DNA from: a virus
IMG/VR virus record: IMGVR_UViG_3300042006_000263
Location: 1-33,525 of that record
Reading direction: 5' to 3' (one strand)
Length of the DNA: 33,525 nt
Each line of letters starts with the position of its first letter. Within the stretch, counting starts at the first letter, position 1. The notes under the pieces are model-generated. The model was given only the letters and a program-made list of their open reading frames with translations. It was not told where the DNA came from and did not search any database. Positions 7,139 to 14,188 of this stretch are shown here, piece after piece. Made by a program: the position numbers and the translations under genes.

Positions 7139-7234
7139 CTGGACCGTGGAAACCACAACCGCCGGGGCAGGTCTACCATTGCCCTTTCATCTGGTGAAAT
7201 ACATCTATCGCTCTTAGCAAAAGGAACGCGGCAC

Positions 7235-7561
7235 CTGTCTTACACCTATGACGGTTTGGCAACGGTCGCCGTGCTGGCACTGTATCGCGACCAACCACCG
7301 AACAAGCTGACTACATTCAAGTTGCCCGTCCGGGTGATCAATGTCGGACCGAAGCGTTTTCGCGTTGAGTTTGCTCATTACCTCCGAGGTCCCAAGGAAG
7401 CCAATGCGCTCCAAGTGGTGTTGCCCGATAGTCTGCTGTTGCAAGGCCCCATCATCAATGGCAGCAACGAACCCGCCGGCGGTTGGCTGTTGATCAATGT
7501 TGAGCAGCATGAGTTGCCGATTGAACCGCCGGCTCTCCTAAATGGTTGGCAATGGGAGTGA
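7235..7561 (+). CDS. Hypothetical protein, first gene of a three-gene cluster
   Basis: A protein of about 108 residues, mostly beta-strand-like (TFKLPVRVINVGPKRFRVEF, later GGWLLINVEQHELPIEP). The nearest conventional start is TTG at 7256, with no ribosome site. Protein-like sequence continues upstream (SYTYDG before LATVAVL), and AAGGA at 7221-7225 is well placed for a CTG at 7235, so I place the start there. If the CTG is not used, the protein is 101 residues. I do not recognise the family. The next gene begins two bases after its stop. Confidence 0.6.
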   Translation: MSYTYDGLATVAVLALYRDQPPNKLTTFKLPVRVINVGPKRFRVEFAHYLRGPKEANALQVVLPDSLLLQGPIINGSNEPAGGWLLINVEQHELPIEPPALLNGWQWE

Positions 7562-7563
7562 TC

Positions 7564-7803
7564 ATGCACGATGTATTGATGGCGCTGGACCTGCCGCCAG
7601 CGGTTAAGGTTCAGACGATAAAACTCTTGGCCCGCATTGGCCAGGCAGCCAGCGCTGACGAGCTGTGGCGCGCCAGTGACCGTGCCGCCGGTTTTGTCTT
7701 AGGGCTGGAGACAGTCGGAGCTCTGGATTCAACACGTATTGACAGTTTGTACAGTGTCTTCGACGAAGCGGCCACGGCGCGACGGCTCGAGCACGCCCAG
7801 TGA
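7564..7803 (+). CDS. Hypothetical protein, second gene of the cluster
   Basis: A 79-residue helical protein beginning MHDVLMALDLPPAV. GGGAG at 7554-7558 supports this ATG over an in-frame one at 7546 inside the previous gene. It has an evenly helical content (LLARIGQAASADELWRASDR) and no known motif. Its TGA overlaps the GTG of the next frame, showing translational coupling in a three-gene unit. Function unknown. Confidence 0.65.
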   Translation: MHDVLMALDLPPAVKVQTIKLLARIGQAASADELWRASDRAAGFVLGLETVGALDSTRIDSLYSVFDEAATARRLEHAQ

Positions 7804-8047
7804 TCGGCGAAGGCATTCATAAACAGGTGTTGCGCGCCGTGGTCGAATCACACGCGGTACGTGAATGTTTGGTGGCCAAGGTCGGGGCGGCCCTGCCTGG
7901 GACCTCTCGGTGCGCTTGGGCGGCAGCGGCGCACGCTGGGTGCCGGTGCGCTCGCGACGCGAGCGACTCCGCACGCGGGCCAGCCTGACGGCCGTAGGCC
8001 GCTTGGCGCAAAACGTCGGCCTCCCGGCTTTCAATGTGGAGTTGTGA
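7800..8047 (+). pseudogene. Third gene of the cluster, frameshifted
   Basis: The GTG at 7800 opens a frame that reads well as protein (IHKQVLRAVVESHAVRECLV) up to about 7890, then becomes low-complexity. The frame one base back (ending at 8047) takes over with WDLSVRLGGSGARWVPVR and ends in FNVEL. The two halves join naturally near 7885-7900, so one base has been lost (or two gained) in a GC-rich run. It may be a real pseudogene or a sequencing error. The intact protein would be about 80 residues, function unknown. Confidence 0.6.
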
Positions 8048-8095
8048 CCCGCGCTTCTTAAGCTCCGCCCTGGGTGGGCCGGTCGATTTTCACTG

Positions 8096-8461
8096 CTAGG
8101 TTTTCTCACGCAAAAGCGCATCGATGGCACCGTGCAGCGTGCCCAGATCCGCCGGCTTGCTCAGAAATCTCGCGTTCGCCGGTAAAAAACCGGGTGGTAG
8201 CACGGTGTTGCCCGACATGATGATCACGGGCAGCTCAGGCCAGCGAAACCAAATCGCTCCAACCAAGTCCAAACCGTCGAGCCTGCCCGGCATGCGCACG
8301 TCTGTGATGACCAAGGCAAAACGCACCTGGCTTTCCAACGCTCTCAAGGCGTGGTCTGCACTCGGGCTTTCGGTCACGGTATAACCTAGGATTTCCACTG
8401 CCTGCGCCATCACAGAGCGAAAATTAGCGTCGTCCTCGACGAGAAGAATGTTGAGTGACAC
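8096..8461 (-). CDS. Stand-alone response regulator receiver protein
   Basis: A 121-residue CheY-like receiver domain with no output domain. It begins MSLNILLVEDD from a GTG at 8461, preceded by GGGAG; the longer frame to 8569 has no support. Acidic pocket residues are E9, D10 and D11, the phosphorylated aspartate is D54 (VITDVRMPG), the switch residue is S83 (IIMSGNT) and the lysine is K102 (FLSKP). It is divergent from the histidine kinase gene, which is the obvious partner. Without an output domain it should act through protein contacts or phosphotransfer. Confidence 0.9.
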   Translation of the reverse strand: MSLNILLVEDDANFRSVMAQAVEILGYTVTESPSADHALRALESQVRFALVITDVRMPGRLDGLDLVGAIWFRWPELPVIIMSGNTVLPPGFLPANARFLSKPADLGTLHGAIDALLREKT

Positions 8462-8605
8462 GGTGAAACTCCCACGCGTAACAATAGATAGTGAACCCTT
8501 TATCAAACACATGCTCGTCCCGTTTGCGCTCCGTTCGTTCAGGACTAACCTTAAGAAGCGCTGTGGCACGACATTACGCCTTACAAGCCCAAATCAAGGA
8601 CAACG

Positions 8606-9736
8606 ATGAGACTTCATGATTTCATCCTGAGGCACTTGGAGCAGATCCTCACGAGTTGGGAGAGTTTTGCCCGTTCCGTGCAAACTCCAATGCCGCCCAT
8701 GGATGCCAAGGGTCTGAGGAATCACGCTGGGCACATATTGAAAACAGCAGCTCAGGATATGCAAACGCTGCAAAGCGAGCGGCAGCAAATCGCAAAATCG
8801 TTCGGGCAAGGTCCGGTGACGGAAGGTGAGTCACCCGCCCAAACGCATGCGATGACCCGCTTTGCGGCAGGCTTCTCCATGGACCAGATGGTGTCCGAGT
8901 ACCGCGCGCTGCGATCGAGTGTGCTCAGGCTGTGGCTGAGCGGCTCTCGTGTCGATGATGCACATGATATGCAGGACATGATTCGTTTCAACGAAGCCAT
9001 CGACCAGGCCCTTGTCGAGTCGATTGCAACTTACGGAAAGGCGGTAGAGGACACGCGCAAAACGGTGCTGGGCGTACTCGGTCATGACCTACGCTCTCCC
9101 CTCGGGGCGGTCTTGATGGCGAGTGATCTGCTGCGTGAAAGCCAAACGGTGGCGGAAAGGGACAGAAAACTTGCCTTGCAGATTAGCGCAAGTGTTGGTC
9201 GCGCCAACCAGATGGTGGCCGACCTGCTCGATCTGGCCCGCTGCAATCTTGGTAGCGGCATCCCCGTTCACCCTGAGCAGACCGACCTCAGTACCTTATG
9301 TACGTCTGTTGTACAGGAACTTCGCACCGCCTTTCCGCACGCGCAGATCGTGACGAATATCAATGAGGCTGTGACGGGATTGTATGACCCGTTGCGCATG
9401 GAGCAGGTGTTCACCAACCTGATCAGCAATGCGGTTCGACATGGCGACTCGAAACAACCCATCAACGTGGCATTGTCGCAGGACGCCCATTATTCGGTAT
9501 TCAGCGTGCAGAATCGCGGAGAACTGATTCCCGGGAGTGTGATGCCTTATCTTTTCAATCCACAGGCGCGTTACTCCAGTTACGCCGCGAAAGAAACAGG
9601 TCCGACTGCCGGTTTGGGCCTGGGTTTGTTCATCGCGGCGGAAATTGTAACGGCACACGGGGGGAAAATTGAGGTGGTTTCAACACTTGAGCAGGGCACG
9701 GTCTTTGAAGTTCAGCTGCCGATCAGTGATCGGTGA
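8606..9736 (+). CDS. Soluble sensor histidine kinase
   Basis: A 376-residue kinase with no membrane helices. Residues about 5-145 resemble the RsbRD-type N-terminal sensory region of some soluble kinases. The dimerisation/phosphoacceptor domain has H160 (VLGHDLRSPLG). The ATPase domain has the N box N271/N275 (NLISNAVRHG), a G1 region reading NRG (303-305) instead of the usual DNG, and G2 GLGLGL (336-341). The unusual G1 may lower ATPase activity. AAGGA precedes the ATG. It faces the stand-alone receiver at 8096-8461, and the pair likely forms a cytoplasmic two-component system; the signal is unknown. Confidence 0.9.
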   Translation: MRLHDFILRHLEQILTSWESFARSVQTPMPPMDAKGLRNHAGHILKTAAQDMQTLQSERQQIAKSFGQGPVTEGESPAQTHAMTRFAAGFSMDQMVSEYRALRSSVLRLWLSGSRVDDAHDMQDMIRFNEAIDQALVESIATYGKAVEDTRKTVLGVLGHDLRSPLGAVLMASDLLRESQTVAERDRKLALQISASVGRANQMVADLLDLARCNLGSGIPVHPEQTDLSTLCTSVVQELRTAFPHAQIVTNINEAVTGLYDPLRMEQVFTNLISNAVRHGDSKQPINVALSQDAHYSVFSVQNRGELIPGSVMPYLFNPQARYSSYAAKETGPTAGLGLGLFIAAEIVTAHGGKIEVVSTLEQGTVFEVQLPISDR

Positions 9737-9955
9737 GATGCCCGGCAGCGCTCACAGCGCGCTCCGAACAGATGTCGCTTCTACACGAATAATCTAAACG
9801 ACGTCCGAAGGGTGCAAGATTTGGTAAGCCTATGAGCCATGTGCGCGATCAAGGCGCACATTTACTGGCCCCAATGACGCCAAACTAGGACACGACTTTT
9901 TCAACCGACGACACCTTAAATCGCTTAACCGAAGCCACTTCGATTTTTATCGTTG
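9737..9955. other. Junction between host genes and prophage
   Basis: No gene. It separates the kinase gene from the last phage gene and should contain one prophage end, but no core repeat can be identified without the other end. A small CGAAG/CTTCG hairpin followed by ATTTTTA lies near the right edge. Confidence 0.5.
9839..9863 (+). terminator. Possible terminator after the histidine kinase
   Basis: Perfect 8-bp stem ATGTGCGC / GCGCACAT with a 7-base loop and a short T-run. The stem is good, the T-run weak. Confidence 0.5.
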
Positions 9956-10750
9956 CTAAAAGAGTCCTCCGAGCGTGGTCGGTTCCCAATTCATGACGAC
10001 CAACTCGCCACTGACTTCCGCTTTTCCTTGCCGCTGATTGGTATTGGAGTAACGAATGTCCAGCGTCTCAAAGTAGAAGCCTTCGAACACGCGACGGATG
10101 TCGGGATGATCGTTGATGCTGACCATCACTTTGCCTTTGCAGCGGCGCATGAAGTCGGCCATCCGCTCGTAGTTCTCGAACGGAAAGTCCACGCCATAGC
10201 CGGCGGTCTGCCAATAAGGCGGATCCATGTAGTGGAAGGTGTGGGCACGGTCGTAGCGTTCAGCGCATTCAAGCCAGGGGAGGTTTTCGACGTAGGTGCC
10301 GGACAGGCGCTGCCAAGCGGCGGAGAGGTTTTCCTCGATCCGCAGCAGGTTGATGGCCGGGGCAGTCGTCGCCGTGCCGAACGTCTGACCGGAGACCTTG
10401 CCGGCAAAGGCATGGTGCTGCAGGTAGAAGAAACGGGCGGCGCGCTGGATGTCGGTGAGGGTTTCGGGGCGGGTCATTTTCTGCCACTCGAACACCTGCC
10501 GAGAACTGAGCGCCCACTTGAATTGGCGCACGAATTCTTCAAGGTGGTTCTGCACGACGCGGTAAAGCGTGACCAGGTCGCCGTTGATGTCGTTCAGGAC
10601 TTCGACCGGCGATGGCTGGGGCTTCATGAAGTAGAGCGCGGCACCGCCGGCAAAGACTTCGACGTAGCATTCGTGGGGCGGAAAAAGCGGGATGAGGCGG
10701 TCGGCCAGGCGGCGTTTGCCGCCCATCCAAGGGATGATGGGTGTAGACAT
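9956..10750 (-). CDS. Phage DNA adenine methylase (D12 class)
   Basis: A 264-residue N6-adenine methyltransferase. It starts MSTPIIPWMGGKRRL with the D12-class SAM motif (PWMGGK, 7-12), FAGG at 33-36, and the catalytic DPPY at 176-179. It likely methylates phage and host DNA at a short site such as GATC, against restriction or to change regulation; the target is not readable. A long N-terminal extension in the open frame is rejected because AAAGG precedes this ATG. A LexA box lies 16 bases upstream and a strong hairpin separates it from the lysis genes, so it looks like an independently expressed cargo gene. Confidence 0.9.
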   Translation of the reverse strand: MSTPIIPWMGGKRRLADRLIPLFPPHECYVEVFAGGAALYFMKPQPSPVEVLNDINGDLVTLYRVVQNHLEEFVRQFKWALSSRQVFEWQKMTRPETLTDIQRAARFFYLQHHAFAGKVSGQTFGTATTAPAINLLRIEENLSAAWQRLSGTYVENLPWLECAERYDRAHTFHYMDPPYWQTAGYGVDFPFENYERMADFMRRCKGKVMVSINDHPDIRRVFEGFYFETLDIRYSNTNQRQGKAEVSGELVVMNWEPTTLGGLF

Positions 10751-10766
10751 GAAAGCAAGACCTTTA

Positions 10767-10782
10767 CTGTATGGATAAACAG
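10767..10782 (-). promoter_or_regulatory. LexA box (SOS operator) upstream of the phage methylase
   Basis: On the minus strand CTGTTTATCCATACAG, matching CTG-N10-CAG with a T-rich left half and ATACAG end. It lies 16 bases before the methylase ATG, so the gene should have its own damage-inducible promoter. Confidence 0.7.
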
Positions 10783-10855
10783 GTGCTAGGCTCGCCGCGC
10801 TTTGTGCACGAAGCGAGAGCCTTGGCTGGACTTGCAGGGACATTCTGCAGGGACG

Positions 10856-10900
10856 GCGGCCGGTCCGGATGTTGACGCATCCGGACCGGCCGCTCTTTTT
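10856..10900 (+). terminator. Strong terminator hairpin at the end of the lysis cassette
   Basis: Near-perfect 16-bp stem (10856-10871 with 10878-10893), loop TTGACG, followed on the plus strand by CTCTTTTT. The T-run orientation stops rightward transcription into the late operon; for leftward late transcripts the stem starts just past the Rz stop codon and may protect the mRNA end. Confidence 0.8.
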
Positions 10901-11439
10901 CACTTCGGTGTTGAGACTTCTTTGGCGTATTCCTGACAGGCCGCGAGGGCAATCAACCCCCGGTCGCCGTCATCGGTGACGCCGATAATTCGTTGAGCAT
11001 GCGCTGGGTCAAGTTCGGCTCTTGTGGGGCCATGAACCACGCCGCCGGTGGCGGTGGTGGCTGACAGCGATCCGTTGCCGGCGCCGGTGGTGTTGAGTAG
11101 GACTGACAGGCGCAGATCAGCAGTGGCAAGGCGGTCGCGCAGGCGACCTTGATCACGTTGGACATCGCTCAAGGCTCGGTAATGGGTTTGTTCACTGGTT
11201 GCTAGGCGCTGCTCGAGCGCGAGGCGTTTGTCCTGTTCGACACGCCGCTGCGCGGCCGAGGCCAGATTCAGTTGGTTGAGGGTTTCGGTGTGGAGTCGGG
11301 CCTGTTCTGCGAGCCGTTTGCCGTAGCGCCAATCCTGGACTTGCCAAGTAATGGCCGCGGAACCACCGACTAAAACGACCAGCAACACTCCGTTTGCCAG
11401 CAGCCGATACGGTGCCGGGATCAGCTCGCCGAGACGCAT
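10900..11439 (-). CDS. Rz: Rz-like inner-membrane spanin
   Basis: A 179-residue protein with one N-terminal membrane helix (about residues 14-33, LLANGVLLVVLVGGSAAITW) followed by a long charged coiled-coil (EQARLHTETLNQLNLASAAQ) and a C-terminus with a LIALAACQEYAKEV segment, as in lambda Rz. Together with Rz1 it joins inner and outer membrane at the end of infection. It starts inside the end of the endolysin gene (about 19-base overlap). A longer frame to 11595 lies antisense-like within that gene and is rejected. Confidence 0.85.
   Translation of the reverse strand: MRLGELIPAPYRLLANGVLLVVLVGGSAAITWQVQDWRYGKRLAEQARLHTETLNQLNLASAAQRRVEQDKRLALEQRLATSEQTHYRALSDVQRDQGRLRDRLATADLRLSVLLNTTGAGNGSLSATTATGGVVHGPTRAELDPAHAQRIIGVTDDGDRGLIALAACQEYAKEVSTPK
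10953..11165 (-). CDS. Rz1: Rz1-like outer-membrane spanin lipoprotein, embedded in Rz
   Basis: A 70-residue protein in another frame, entirely inside the Rz gene. The signal sequence MSNVIKVACATALPLLICAC ends in a lipobox (ICAC, cysteine 20 as the lipidated residue). The mature part is short and proline-rich (PPPPPAAW), typical of Rz1. It should sit in the outer membrane and bind the Rz C-terminus. The nested layout is the same as in lambda. Confidence 0.8.
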   Translation of the reverse strand: MSNVIKVACATALPLLICACQSYSTPPAPATDRCQPPPPPAAWFMAPQEPNLTQRMLNELSASPMTATGG

Positions 11440-11984
11440 AGCACCGCCCTCGCCCGCCCCCACAACTCCAGCCGATCCTGCAGGCCATTGAGGCCGCCGT
11501 TGATCCTGCGGGTGATCGTGTTGAATTCGTTTTGATCGGCCAGCGCGTTCAGCCCATTCACCGACCAGAACCATGCGGCCGATTCGGCGGCCCACTGCGG
11601 CAGTTCCAGCAGTTCAGGCGTGCGCAGCAATCGCTCGTCGCCAAACAGCGCCAAGCTGCAGCGCAGGTAATTGTCGTGGCCGGTGACCTGGATCAGGCCG
11701 CGACCGCGATAGCGCTGGCCATCACCATCCGCTGCCGGCGTGTTGCCCAGTTTTGCAGCCAGGTTGCCGGTGTCGTATTTGCTCAGGTACTGATCGCCGC
11801 CCAGTTCCCGGACGTACTGCAGCTGACCCGACTCGTGACCGACTTGCGCCAGGAACGCGGCTTGGCGTTTCGGCGTGTTGATCTGCCGATTGGCCATGGC
11901 TGCGTTGAGAGCGGATACAAAAACGCCCGCTTGGCGGCGGGCGTCGGGCATGATGCTTTGCAGCTGTTGTTCAGTGATGGACAT
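11421..11984 (-). CDS. Phage endolysin, glycoside hydrolase family 19
   Basis: A 187-residue enzyme of the chitinase-like GH19 fold used by many phages to cut peptidoglycan glycan strands. The likely catalytic acid is E51 in QVGHESGQ. The YRGRGLIQVTGHDNY block is the family signature; an AAWFW segment follows. There is no signal peptide, so it needs a holin for release. The start MSITEQQLQ is set by CTGGAG nine bases upstream; a hairpin with T-run lies just before that. Confidence 0.9.
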   Translation of the reverse strand: MSITEQQLQSIMPDARRQAGVFVSALNAAMANRQINTPKRQAAFLAQVGHESGQLQYVRELGGDQYLSKYDTGNLAAKLGNTPAADGDGQRYRGRGLIQVTGHDNYLRCSLALFGDERLLRTPELLELPQWAAESAAWFWSVNGLNALADQNEFNTITRRINGGLNGLQDRLELWGRARAVLCVSAS

Positions 11985-11999
11985 ACAAACTCCAGACAT

Positions 12000-12033
12000 A
12001 AAAAACCGCACTCAGGCGGCGATAAGATGCGGC
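12000..12033 (-). terminator. Hairpin and T-run before the endolysin gene
   Basis: On the minus strand a short GC hairpin (CCGC..GCGG, or the wider CCGCA..TGCGG) followed by TTTTTT, between the gpD-like gene and the endolysin ribosome site. The short stem makes it a weak or partial terminator. Confidence 0.55.
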
Positions 12034-13082
12034 TACTGCTTCTCGATGTTCACCACCTTGAGTGGTGGTTTCGGTTCTTTCTTTTTCTTGCCCTTGGATT
12101 TACCGGCTTTGCCGGCATTGCATTCGACCGTGGTCGACCATCCGGACTGGGTGAACACCTGCTCGACCGAATCCGCCAGATATTCACCATCAAGCCCGAC
12201 CTTGAAACCCTGAGCGATGATGGGACGCTCAGCGAAGATGTCCGTGCGACCGGGCATCTCAAGCCGCACATCAGCGGTCGAGCGGTTAAACGCCGAAAGA
12301 CGGGCCTTGGCCGCCGCTTCTGCAGCGGTTTTGTTCGGGTAAATATGACGGTCGGTATGCACTGCCGGCAGGCCATCCGGAGCGTCATCATTGTCGATGG
12401 TGACCACCGCGAGCTTGCCGTTCTTTTTGTCCTGATGCTTGGTGGCGACTGCCTTGTGTGAGTTGCGATCACCGAGACTGAATTGCCAACGGCTGAGATC
12501 ACTGCGGGTCAGCGTGATAGCGCCGAACGCCTTGCCGCTGGCTGTCTGGCCGCCTTGGCGCGGCATCACCAACAGCTTGCCGTCGGCGACCTTGGCTGTG
12601 CAGTCGTACTGCTTGGCCAGACGGGTGATGAAATTAAAGTCGGACTCGTTGAGCTGGTCGACCCGGGCGACCTTGGTCGACACCGGGCAGACCGGCGTCC
12701 AGCCATTGCGCGCGGCGACGTCAGCCACGATCTTCGACAGCGGCACGTGTTCCCAGCTTCCGCTGCGGATGGTTTTGCCACTGCCACGCATATCGCTGGC
12801 CTTACCTTTGATCACAATGGTATCCGGTGGGCCTGACACCTCGACCGTGTCCACGGTGTAACTCCCCATGCGCGCCAATGAGGTTTCCGCATACCCCAGG
12901 TAGATCTCGATTGAGCTGCCACGTCGTGGCAATTTCACCTGCCCATCCCGGTCGTCGATACGCAACTCAAACTCATCGGACTCCATGCCCGGCTTGTCAG
13001 AGGTACGCAGCAACAACAACCGATCGTTGATCTTGGCCGTGACGTCGGCCCCATCGGCGACGATTCGAAACATCGGAGTCAT
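12033..13082 (-). CDS. Phage late control D/tail hub protein (gpD-like)
   Basis: A 349-residue protein starting MTPMFRIVADGADVT. The ADGADVTAKINDRLLLL opening and the SDKPGMESDEFELRIDD and LNESDFNFITRLAKQYDC segments match gpD of P2-like contractile tails, the hub under the baseplate. The C-terminus is basic (KSKGKKKKEPKPP), unusual but possible for hub-DNA or tail-tip contacts. It lies between gpX and the endolysin. The upstream extension of the open frame is rejected since it crosses a hairpin. Confidence 0.9.
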   Translation of the reverse strand: MTPMFRIVADGADVTAKINDRLLLLRTSDKPGMESDEFELRIDDRDGQVKLPRRGSSIEIYLGYAETSLARMGSYTVDTVEVSGPPDTIVIKGKASDMRGSGKTIRSGSWEHVPLSKIVADVAARNGWTPVCPVSTKVARVDQLNESDFNFITRLAKQYDCTAKVADGKLLVMPRQGGQTASGKAFGAITLTRSDLSRWQFSLGDRNSHKAVATKHQDKKNGKLAVVTIDNDDAPDGLPAVHTDRHIYPNKTAAEAAAKARLSAFNRSTADVRLEMPGRTDIFAERPIIAQGFKVGLDGEYLADSVEQVFTQSGWSTTVECNAGKAGKSKGKKKKEPKPPLKVVNIEKQ

Positions 13083-13095
13083 GGATTTTTCCCAA

Positions 13096-13118
13096 TAAAA
13101 AACCCGCACAGGGCGGGT
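13096..13118 (-). terminator. Hairpin and T-run before the gpD-like gene
   Basis: On the minus strand ACCCGC..GCGGGT with a short loop followed by TTTTTT, just before the ribosome site of the gpD-like gene. Confidence 0.65.
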
Positions 13119-13152
13119 CAGAAAAAGAGCGCGTAGTTGGGTATTGCCATAA

Positions 13153-13359
13153 TCAATCCCATAAGCTGACGCCTTCACTGGTTGGACTCGGCAGATCCGG
13201 CAGGACGATAATCACGCCAGACCGGAACGGCTGAGGTTCATCGGCCAGTCCCTGATTGGCATCGAGCACGGCCTCGACGCTGCCATTCAAATGGCCGTAA
13301 ACGTTGTTGCAAATGACATCGAGCATGTCGCCATCAGACGTCCTGCATGTCGTCGCCAT
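13153..13359 (-). CDS. Phage tail protein X (gpX-like)
   Basis: A 68-residue protein with a LysM-like fold (DGDMLDVICNNVYGH ... GVIIVLPDLP), typical of gpX, which joins the hub and tail tube during assembly. The start MATTCRTSDG has GGAG ten bases upstream and lies within the last codons of the gpU-like gene, giving about 26 bases of overlap. Gene order U-X-D matches P2-like tails. Confidence 0.9.
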   Translation of the reverse strand: MATTCRTSDGDMLDVICNNVYGHLNGSVEAVLDANQGLADEPQPFRSGVIIVLPDLPSPTSEGVSLWD

Positions 13360-14179
13360 AGCGCTCAAACTCCAAAGTGAAACCCTGTTTTCGAGCAATC
13401 CCGCCGTGCAGCAGCGCGGACTGTTCTTCGTTGATGTTTTTCAGGCACCACGTTCCGATCACCTCGCCATACCCCGTGGTCAGAGTCAGCGGTTGAAGCC
13501 TGGCACCAATAGAACGTAGGGTGTCGAGCTGCTTCAGCCCACCCTTGAAGCCCGGGTAGATCGTGCCCTTGAGCGTTAACTTTTCATCGCCCATACCGAT
13601 GGCCTGCTTCGCCGGGCGGCGCGTCAGCCGCTCCTGCGAAGCCCAGCGGAATTCGGTCGAACGGCTCAGCTCGTCGAACGCTGCCGTGTCCAGGTTGAAG
13701 TAATACGGCTCAATCTTCGGATCGCGCGGCTGAATGATCATCAGGTGCGGGAACGGCTTCACCGCCTCCGGCGCCGGCGTGGCTTCCCCGGCAAAGGAAC
13801 TGGTGGGCACGATGTTGGCCAGCGACGGACTGACCTTGCCGGCGACATTGTTGATCGCCGTGGCCGCCTTGCCCGCCTGTTCCTTCAACGTGCCCAGTCG
13901 ATCCTGCACTTCGGCCGCCGCCCGGGTGGCGCGTCCGTACACGGCCACCACCTGACCGACCTTGGCTTGAGCCGCATCGACGCCGCGCATTACCCGCTGA
14001 AGTTTGGCGCCGATGGCCGGGCCGACAAACGGGATGTTCTCCAGCTCGGACGCGGCACCGGTCAGTTCGCGGATAGCACCGTTGACCGGGCTCAGCATGC
14101 CATCTGCGCTACGCCGCCCGGTTTCCGCCGCCTCCACCAGATACTTCAGACTTGATTGCATCTGCTCCATGTAAGCCAT
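13334..14179 (-). CDS. Phage tail protein U (gpU-like) with long N-terminal region
   Basis: A 281-residue protein. The C-terminal part (from about residue 145: FPHLMIIQPRDPKIEPYYF ... WASQERLTRRPAKQ) is the gpU domain, which ends the tail tube. The first about 140 residues are helical and alanine-rich, an extension absent from the short P2 gpU and typical of the longer DNA-circulation-like versions. GGAGG eleven to seven bases before the ATG gives a strong ribosome site. It directly follows the tape measure gene. Confidence 0.85.
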   Translation of the reverse strand: MAYMEQMQSSLKYLVEAAETGRRSADGMLSPVNGAIRELTGAASELENIPFVGPAIGAKLQRVMRGVDAAQAKVGQVVAVYGRATRAAAEVQDRLGTLKEQAGKAATAINNVAGKVSPSLANIVPTSSFAGEATPAPEAVKPFPHLMIIQPRDPKIEPYYFNLDTAAFDELSRSTEFRWASQERLTRRPAKQAIGMGDEKLTLKGTIYPGFKGGLKQLDTLRSIGARLQPLTLTTGYGEVIGTWCLKNINEEQSALLHGGIARKQGFTLEFERYGDDMQDV

Positions 14180-14188
14180 GAAACCTCC

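Noticed and set aside
9737-9955. Exact prophage attachment core
   Set aside because: Only one end is visible, so no repeated core can be identified.
9953-10789. Long plus-strand frame opposite the methylase
   Set aside because: It is the shadow of a well-recognised methylase gene on the other strand.
11532-12461. 309-codon plus-strand frame over the endolysin and gpD genes
   Set aside because: Shadow of coding sequence on the other strand; no ribosome site or recognisable domain.
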